Assembly: GCF_003284725.1 (NCBI RefSeq)
Contig: NZ_PGTO01000015.1
Span: 1-64,000 of the forward strand
Direction: 5' to 3'
Length of the DNA stretch: 64,000 nucleotides
Source of the DNA: Paramagnetospirillum kuznetsovii
Lineage (GTDB): Bacteria > Pseudomonadota > Alphaproteobacteria > Rhodospirillales > Magnetospirillaceae
The first letter of the stretch is position 1. Every line of letters starts with the position of its first letter. Shown here piece by piece: positions 59,046 through 64,000 of this stretch. The notes beneath the pieces were generated by a model. It was not told the origin of the DNA. It was given only the letters and a program-made list of their open reading frames with translations, and ran no database searches. A program made the position numbers and the translations under genes.

Positions 59046-59525
59046 TCAGGCGCCCTTATGGGCGGCCAGGGTGTCGCGATAGTGGTTAGCGTGACGCTCT
59101 TCCACCTTGGCCAGGGCGGCGAAGCGCTTGGCGGCGGTGGCGAGAATGGCCTTGAACTGACCGGCATGCTCCTTGGACTCGGCGATCTGTTCGTCCATTT
59201 CCTTGACCGCGGCGCTGTTGCCTTCCTGCTCGGCCAGATGGCGGAACTTGGGATACATCTCGGTGTATTCGTAGGTCTCGCCGTCGATGGCCATCTGCAG
59301 CATCTTCTCCACCGTCAGTTCGGCCTTGGGATAGAGCAGTTCAAGATGCCCGAACGCGTGCATGGTCTCCTGCTCGGCGGTCTTCTCGAACACCTCGGCC
59401 ACCTCGACGGCGCCAAGCTCGCGAGCGCGGCGGGCGAAGTAGAGGTATTTGCGGTTGGCCATGGATTCGCCCGCGAAGGCGGCTTCCAGGTTCTTGACGG
59501 TAGGGGAGGATGAATTCTGGGCCAT
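59046..59525 (-). CDS. rubrerythrin-type ferritin-like diiron protein
   Basis: A 159-aa four-helix protein with diiron ligands in ExxH-type motifs ([10 protein letters not shown] about 52-61, and SKEHAGQF about 116-123) plus glutamates in [11 protein letters not shown] and [11 protein letters not shown]. It has the ferritin-like domain but no C-terminal rubredoxin domain; the separate rubredoxin gene 28 bp downstream supplies it. It would reduce hydrogen peroxide. GAGACGC and similar purine stretches precede the start. Confidence 0.93.
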   Translation of the reverse strand: MAQNSSSPTVKNLEAAFAGESMANRKYLYFARRARELGAVEVAEVFEKTAEQETMHAFGHLELLYPKAELTVEKMLQMAIDGETYEYTEMYPKFRHLAEQEGNSAAVKEMDEQIAESKEHAGQFKAILATAAKRFAALAKVEERHANHYRDTLAAHKGA

Positions 59526-59644
59526 TTGCGTCTCTCCTTGGGGTGATTTGATGTAGCGACATTACCGAAAGCGCGCGATCGAGTGAAACGCGTTAAAATC
59601 GTTTCTGTAAGTGATAAAATCGATTATATTGGAGCCATCGTTCT

Positions 59645-59669
59645 CCCTCCCCACGCAAGCGGGGGAGGG
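59645..59669 (-). terminator. hairpin after the NodT gene
   Basis: CCCTCCCC (59645-59652) pairs with GGGGAGGG (59662-59669), enclosing a 9-nt loop. It lies 5 bases beyond the stop of the minus-strand outer-membrane factor. No T-run follows. This type of G/C-rich hairpin is also a common dispersed intergenic element. Confidence 0.5.
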
Positions 59670-59674
59670 GAAAA

Positions 59675-61135
59675 TCAGCTGCCCGACCAGCCGCCGCCCA
59701 TGGCCTTGTAGAGTCCCACATTCGCCTGGAGTTGCAGCAGGCGGGCCTGGGCCAGGGCGTCCTGGGCGGCGAACAGGGTCTTTTGGGTGTTGAGCACGGT
59801 GGTGACGTCCACCGTGCCGCCCGCCATCAGGGATTGGGCGATCTCGAAGGCGCGTCGCGCGGTGGCTTCGGCCACCTTTTGCGCCTCCACCTCCTCGCCC
59901 GTCTTTTCCACCGCGATCAGGGCGTTCTCCACATCGGAGAAGGCCGAGGCCACCGATTTGCGGTAGGTGGTCGCCAGCTCGTCCTGGCGGGCACGCTTCT
60001 GCTCCACATTGCCCGCGATCTTGCCGCCGTCGAAGATGGTCTGGGTCACCGAGGACGCCACCGACCACAGCAGGCTGCTATGGGTCATCATCTTGGCGAA
60101 GTCCACGCTTTGGAAGCCGCCTTGGCCGGTCAGGCTGATGGAGGGAAACCAGGCGGCGCGGGCCACCGCGATATCGGCATTGGCGGCCCGCAAGGACGCC
60201 TCGGCCGACTGGACATCGGGCCGCCGGTTCAGCAGGTCCGACGGCAGGCCGGGCGCGACCGAAGGCACCAATAGCGATTCCAGCGCTTCGGGCACCAGGG
60301 ACAATTCTTCCGGCATACGTCCGGTCAGGATGGCCAGGGCGTTGAAGTCCTGACGCATCTGCTGTTCCAGCGGCGCGATGGTGGCGCGCTGATTGGCCAC
60401 CACGCTTTCCTGCTGCGCCACATCCAGCGAGGTGGCGGTCCCGGCGGCGAAGCGGTCCTGATAGACGCGCAGCACGCTCTCGGCGTTGGCGATATTGTTA
60501 CGCGCCACCCGCAGGCGTTCCTGCAGGCCGAGGATTTCGAAATAGGTGGTGGCCACCGAGGATTGGGCGGTCAGCATCACCGTTTGCTGGTCGAACCGGC
60601 TGGCCTGGGCCGCCGCCTCGGCGGAGTCCAGTCCGGCGGCGTTCTTGCCCCAGAAATCCAGTTCGTAGCTGGCGTTGAGCAGGCTGTTGAAGCTGTTGGA
60701 ATAGACCGCCTTGACCACCTTGCTCGACGAGGAGGAAGACGACACACTGGACGACAACGAGGATCGCTGACGGGTACCACCGGCGCTGGCCGACAGCGAG
60801 GGCAGCAGCGGCGCCCCCATGATGGCCACCTGGGCGTCGGCCTGGCGCACCTTGGCCATGGCCACCGCGATGTCGAAATTTCCGGCGCGGGCCTGGCCCA
60901 TCAAATCATCCAGCCGAGACGAGCCGAATCGCCGCCACCAATCGGCCGAGGGCCATTCCGCCTTCGCCATGGGAGCCGCGTTCTTCCAGGCCGACGGCGG
61001 CTTGGTCTCGGGCCGGACATAGGCGTCGCCCACCGAGCAGGCGGTCAGGGTCAAGAGTGCGAGGGCGCATAGGCATCCCCGCTCCCAGCGGGAGAGGGTG
61101 GCGCGCAGCGACGGGTGAGGGAGAATGGACCACAT
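59675..61135 (-). CDS. RND efflux outer-membrane factor, NodT/OprM type
   Basis: A 486-aa outer-membrane lipoprotein (TolC-like trimer channel). A lipobox LTAC ends the signal (CLCALALLTLTAC), and two OEP repeats cover about 70-270 and 280-480. Motifs include WWRRFGSSRLDDLM, SYELDFWGKNAAGLDSAEAA and GRRPDVQSAEASL-like RRPDVQSAE. The gene continues open upstream to 61261 through repeat DNA; ATG 61135 gives the usual length. It follows the RND pump gene and completes the tripartite system. Confidence 0.88.
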   Translation of the reverse strand: MWSILPHPSLRATLSRWERGCLCALALLTLTACSVGDAYVRPETKPPSAWKNAAPMAKAEWPSADWWRRFGSSRLDDLMGQARAGNFDIAVAMAKVRQADAQVAIMGAPLLPSLSASAGGTRQRSSLSSSVSSSSSSSKVVKAVYSNSFNSLLNASYELDFWGKNAAGLDSAEAAAQASRFDQQTVMLTAQSSVATTYFEILGLQERLRVARNNIANAESVLRVYQDRFAAGTATSLDVAQQESVVANQRATIAPLEQQMRQDFNALAILTGRMPEELSLVPEALESLLVPSVAPGLPSDLLNRRPDVQSAEASLRAANADIAVARAAWFPSISLTGQGGFQSVDFAKMMTHSSLLWSVASSVTQTIFDGGKIAGNVEQKRARQDELATTYRKSVASAFSDVENALIAVEKTGEEVEAQKVAEATARRAFEIAQSLMAGGTVDVTTVLNTQKTLFAAQDALAQARLLQLQANVGLYKAMGGGWSGS

Positions 61136-61212
61136 CGGACTCGATGGCCGAGATCCCCCCCTCACCCCGGCCCTCTTCCTCGAGGGAGAGGGAGAGGGAG
61201 AGGGAGAAGAGG
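61079..61212. repeat. intergenic palindrome and GAGGGA tandem repeat
   Basis: CCCGCTCCCAGCGGGAG (about 61079-61095) forms a hairpin, and GAGGGA is repeated about four times in tandem from 61182 to 61207. The segment lies between the RND stop and the NodT coding region and contributes the ambiguous N-terminal frame of NodT. Tandem hexamers keep the reading frame when copies change in number. Confidence 0.6.
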
Positions 61213-61224
61213 AAGCGCGTCCCA

Positions 61225-64000
61225 TCAACATTTTACATCCTCCCTTATCCCTTTCCGCCACTGTGAGAAGCGGGCGAGCGATAGATAGACCACCGGCGTG
61301 GTGTACAGCGTCAGCATCTGCGACAGCAACAGCCCTCCCACGATGGCGATGCCCAGGGGCTGGCGCAACGCACCGCCAGGCCCCGAGGCCAGCGCCAGCG
61401 GCACCGCGCCCAGCAAGGCCGTCAGCGTCGTCATGGTGATGGGGCGAAAGCGGATGCGGCAGGCTTCCAGGATGGCGTCAAGCGGTGCCGCCCCGCGCTT
61501 CTCCGCCTCGATGGCGAAATCCACCATCAATATTCCGTTCTTCTTGACGATGCCCATCAACAGGAACACGCCAATGACGCTGATCAGGGTCAGTTCGGTG
61601 CCGGTGGCCATCAGGGCCAGCAAGGCCCCGATCCCCGCCGAGGGCAACGTCGAGATGATGGTGACGGGATGCAGCGTGCTCTCGTAGAGCACGCCCAGCA
61701 CGATATAGATGGTCAGCAGGGCGGCACCGATGAGGATCGGCTGGCCGCCCAGGGACTCGGCGAACACCTTGGCGTTACCGGCGAATTCCCACCGCACGCT
61801 GGCGGGCAGCCCGATGGAGCGGGCCGAGACGGCAAGGCGCTCCGCCGCTTCACCCAACGGAACCCCGGGGGCCAGATTGAAGGTCAGGGTGGCGGCGGGA
61901 AACTGGCCCTGATGGGCCACCGTCACCGGAGCGGTGGCGGGCTCGAAGTGGGCCAGGGCGTCCAGCGGAACCTGCCTGCCATCGGCGGCCCGCACCCACA
62001 GGAGATGCAGCGAGGCAGGATCTTCCTGGAATTGCGGCTCGACCTCGAGGATCACCTTGTATTGATTGCGCTGGGTATAGATGGTCGAGACTTGGCGTTG
62101 GGCGAATGCGTCCTGCAACACCTGATCCACCTCGGCCATGGAGACCCCCAGCCGGGCGGCGGCATCGCGATCGACCACCACCTGAGCCTGGGGAATGGCG
62201 GAATCCTGATCGCTGGAAACGTCCACCAGCCCCTTTTCCTGCTTCAAGCGCGCCACCAGACGCGGCGTCCATTCCCGCAACTCGTCCAGGGATTCGCTCC
62301 ACAGCACGAACTGGAACTGCGCCTTGCCCATGCGCCCGCCGAACCGGATATCCTGGCCGGGAAACAGGAAGACCGAGACGCCGGCCACCTGGGCCAGTTT
62401 GGGTCGCAGCCGGTTGACCACGTCCTGGGCGGCGATCTTACGTTCGCCCAGCGGCTTCAGATTGATGAACATGCGGCCCTGGTGATTGGTGCCGAAGCCG
62501 CCCGCGCCCACGAAGGATCCGATGCCTTCCACCGCCGGATCGGCCAGCACCACCGCCGCCACGCTCTGCTGGCGCTCGGAGATGGCGCGGAACGAGATAT
62601 CGACGCGGCCCTCGATGGTTCCGAAGATCAGGCCGGTATCCTGGGGCGGAAAGAACCCCTTGGGCACCACGCCGTAAAGATAGACGGTCAGCCCCACCGT
62701 CCCCAACGTCACCCCAAGCATGATTCTCTGATGGCGCAGCACCCAACCCAATCCCGACTGATAGACGCGCTCGGCCCAGGCCATGGCCGCTTCGCCGCAC
62801 CGCGCGGCAAAGGACGGCGGACGATGGCTGGCCCGCGCCATCAGATGGCCGTAGACGGTGGGCGTCACCGTCAGCGACACGATGGCCGAGGCGACGATGG
62901 CCACCGACAAGGTAACGGCGAATTCGCGGAACAGGCGCCCCAGGATGCCGCCCATGAACAGCAGCGGAATGAACACGGCAACCAGCGACAGGGTAATGGA
63001 AATCACGGTGAACAGGATTTCACGAGAGCCCTTGACCGCCGCCTCCAGCGGCGATTCGCCGTTCTCGATGTGGCGCGAGATGTTCTCGATCATCACGATG
63101 GCGTCATCCACCACGAAGCCTACCGAGATGGTCACCGCCATCAGCGAGATGTTGTTGAGGCTGTAGCCTACCAGCCACATGACGGCGAAGGTGGCGGCCA
63201 GCGACAGGGGCACCGTGATGGAGGCGGCCAGGGTGGGCGTCATCCGCCCCAGCGACAGATAGACGATCAGGATCACCAGACCGATGGAAATGGCCAGGGT
63301 GGTTTCCACGTCATCCAGATTGCCGCGAATATTGACGGTACGGTCCGACAGCAGCGAGACCTTGGCGCCCGTCGGCATCCAGCGTTGCAGTTGGGGCAGG
63401 ATCTGCTTGATGCGGTCCACCGTCTCCACCACATTGGCGCCCGGCTGCTTGTTGATGATGATCAGCACCGCCCGGTCCCGGTTGAACCAACCGCCCAGAC
63501 GCGTGTTCTCGCTGCCGTCCAACACCTGCGCCACCGCCGTCAGCCGCACGATGGCGCCGTTGGAGGACTTGACCACCAGCGGCGCATAGCCCGAGGCGGT
63601 GAACAATTGGTCGTTGGTCGCGATGGACAAGGCCGCCGACTCGCCGTCGAATCCGCCCTTGGGCATGTTCACATTGGCCTGGGCCAGGGCGGTCCGCACA
63701 TCCTCGATCCCCACCCCCATGGCGGCGAGCCGCGACGGGTCGACGCGAACGCGCACGGCGGGCTTTTCGGCGCCGCTGAGCGTCACCTGGGCGACACCCT
63801 CCACCTGGGAGATGCGCTGCGCCATGATGGCGTCGGCGGCGTCGTAGACCTTGGACATGGGCAGGCTGTCCGAGGTCACCCCCAGGATCAGGATGGGGGC
63901 CTCGGCGGGATTGACCTTCTTGTAGGTGGGCGGCTGCGGCAGATCGATGGCCAGTTCGGCCCCGGCGGCATTGATGGCGGCCTGTACGTCATGGGCGGCG
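61225..64000 (-). CDS. RND multidrug efflux permease (5' end beyond window)
   Basis: The visible 924 or so residues cover most of an AcrB/MdtBC-type inner-membrane pump; full members are about 1030 aa, so about 100 N-terminal residues lie outside. Signs are VEGVAQVTLSGAEKPAVRVRVDP, the TM segments VGYSLNNISLMAVTISVGFVVDDAIVMIEN with the proton-relay aspartates, GRLFREFAVTLSVAIVASAIVSL and the C-terminal KKNGILMVDFAIEAE. The layout fits the MdtC/MuxB group. The frame is open to the window edge. It forms a pump with the NodT-type factor downstream; an adaptor gene should lie to the right. Confidence 0.94.
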   Translation of the reverse strand, partial: AAHDVQAAINAAGAELAIDLPQPPTYKKVNPAEAPILILGVTSDSLPMSKVYDAADAIMAQRISQVEGVAQVTLSGAEKPAVRVRVDPSRLAAMGVGIEDVRTALAQANVNMPKGGFDGESAALSIATNDQLFTASGYAPLVVKSSNGAIVRLTAVAQVLDGSENTRLGGWFNRDRAVLIIINKQPGANVVETVDRIKQILPQLQRWMPTGAKVSLLSDRTVNIRGNLDDVETTLAISIGLVILIVYLSLGRMTPTLAASITVPLSLAATFAVMWLVGYSLNNISLMAVTISVGFVVDDAIVMIENISRHIENGESPLEAAVKGSREILFTVISITLSLVAVFIPLLFMGGILGRLFREFAVTLSVAIVASAIVSLTVTPTVYGHLMARASHRPPSFAARCGEAAMAWAERVYQSGLGWVLRHQRIMLGVTLGTVGLTVYLYGVVPKGFFPPQDTGLIFGTIEGRVDISFRAISERQQSVAAVVLADPAVEGIGSFVGAGGFGTNHQGRMFINLKPLGERKIAAQDVVNRLRPKLAQVAGVSVFLFPGQDIRFGGRMGKAQFQFVLWSESLDELREWTPRLVARLKQEKGLVDVSSDQDSAIPQAQVVVDRDAAARLGVSMAEVDQVLQDAFAQRQVSTIYTQRNQYKVILEVEPQFQEDPASLHLLWVRAADGRQVPLDALAHFEPATAPVTVAHQGQFPAATLTFNLAPGVPLGEAAERLAVSARSIGLPASVRWEFAGNAKVFAESLGGQPILIGAALLTIYIVLGVLYESTLHPVTIISTLPSAGIGALLALMATGTELTLISVIGVFLLMGIVKKNGILMVDFAIEAEKRGAAPLDAILEACRIRFRPITMTTLTALLGAVPLALASGPGGALRQPLGIAIVGGLLLSQMLTLYTTPVVYLSLARFSQWRKGIREDVKC

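Overview
The window reads as a high-GC alphaproteobacterial chromosome, most likely a Rhodospirillales member resembling Magnetospirillum. This rests on the density of chemoreceptors and sensory kinases, a yfgM-bamB-der gene order, a complete protocatechuate 4,5-cleavage pathway and overall codon use. It is an inference, because no rRNA or species marker lies in the window.

Positions 1-14492 look like the right-hand part of an integrated element. The segment is visibly more AT-rich than the rest. It carries a signalling cluster: a REC-histidine kinase, a REC-HD-GYP protein, an exported histidine phosphatase, a 1545-residue hybrid kinase with four PAS domains and an Hpt domain, and a REC-HATPase protein. 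After these come fused transposase remnants (IS481-type head, IS256-type tail), a chemoreceptor, an excisionase-like HTH protein and a tyrosine integrase. The segment ends in a 47-bp 3' piece of a tRNA-Val(CAC) gene, the expected footprint of tRNA-targeted integration. The intact tRNA should lie outside the window.

Positions 14648-26024 hold a LysR regulator followed by a 12-gene co-directional run for growth on 4-hydroxybenzoate or protocatechuate: galD, ligJ, ligK, a DUF1932 dehydrogenase, ligI, ligA1, ligB1, ligC, an aldo/keto reductase, ligA2, ligB2 and pobA. Together they convert 4-hydroxybenzoate to pyruvate and oxaloacetate. A second, divergent LigAB ring-cleavage enzyme and two oxidoreductases have no assigned role.

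Positions 26031-45737 are mostly housekeeping and signalling genes. They include der, bamB, a YfgM-like TPR protein, a SemiSWEET, pyrE, a crotonase, an unknown conserved-looking protein, a hybrid kinase with a degenerate receiver, an NsrR-type regulator, an Hpt/receiver-like pseudo-signalling protein, LrgA/LrgB, a nucleoside-recognition membrane protein, a NUDIX hydrolase, a CopD-like membrane protein, a ParA-type ATPase, a polytopic membrane protein overlapping a methyltransferase, and a PAS-GGDEF diguanylate cyclase.

Positions 45867-64000 carry a two-subunit molybdenum hydroxylase, a MNT/HEPN pair, sulfur amino-acid genes (cysK, sseA, metC), a cytochrome c'-like protein, a 38-aa membrane peptide, a nickel/cobalt export pair, a cysteine-cluster protein, a second chemoreceptor, a rubrerythrin-rubredoxin-reductase operon, and a NodT-type outer-membrane factor with an RND pump whose 5' part runs off the right edge. 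Short palindromic repeats recur at about 31.5 kb and 51.3 kb, and a hexanucleotide tandem repeat sits between the RND and NodT genes.
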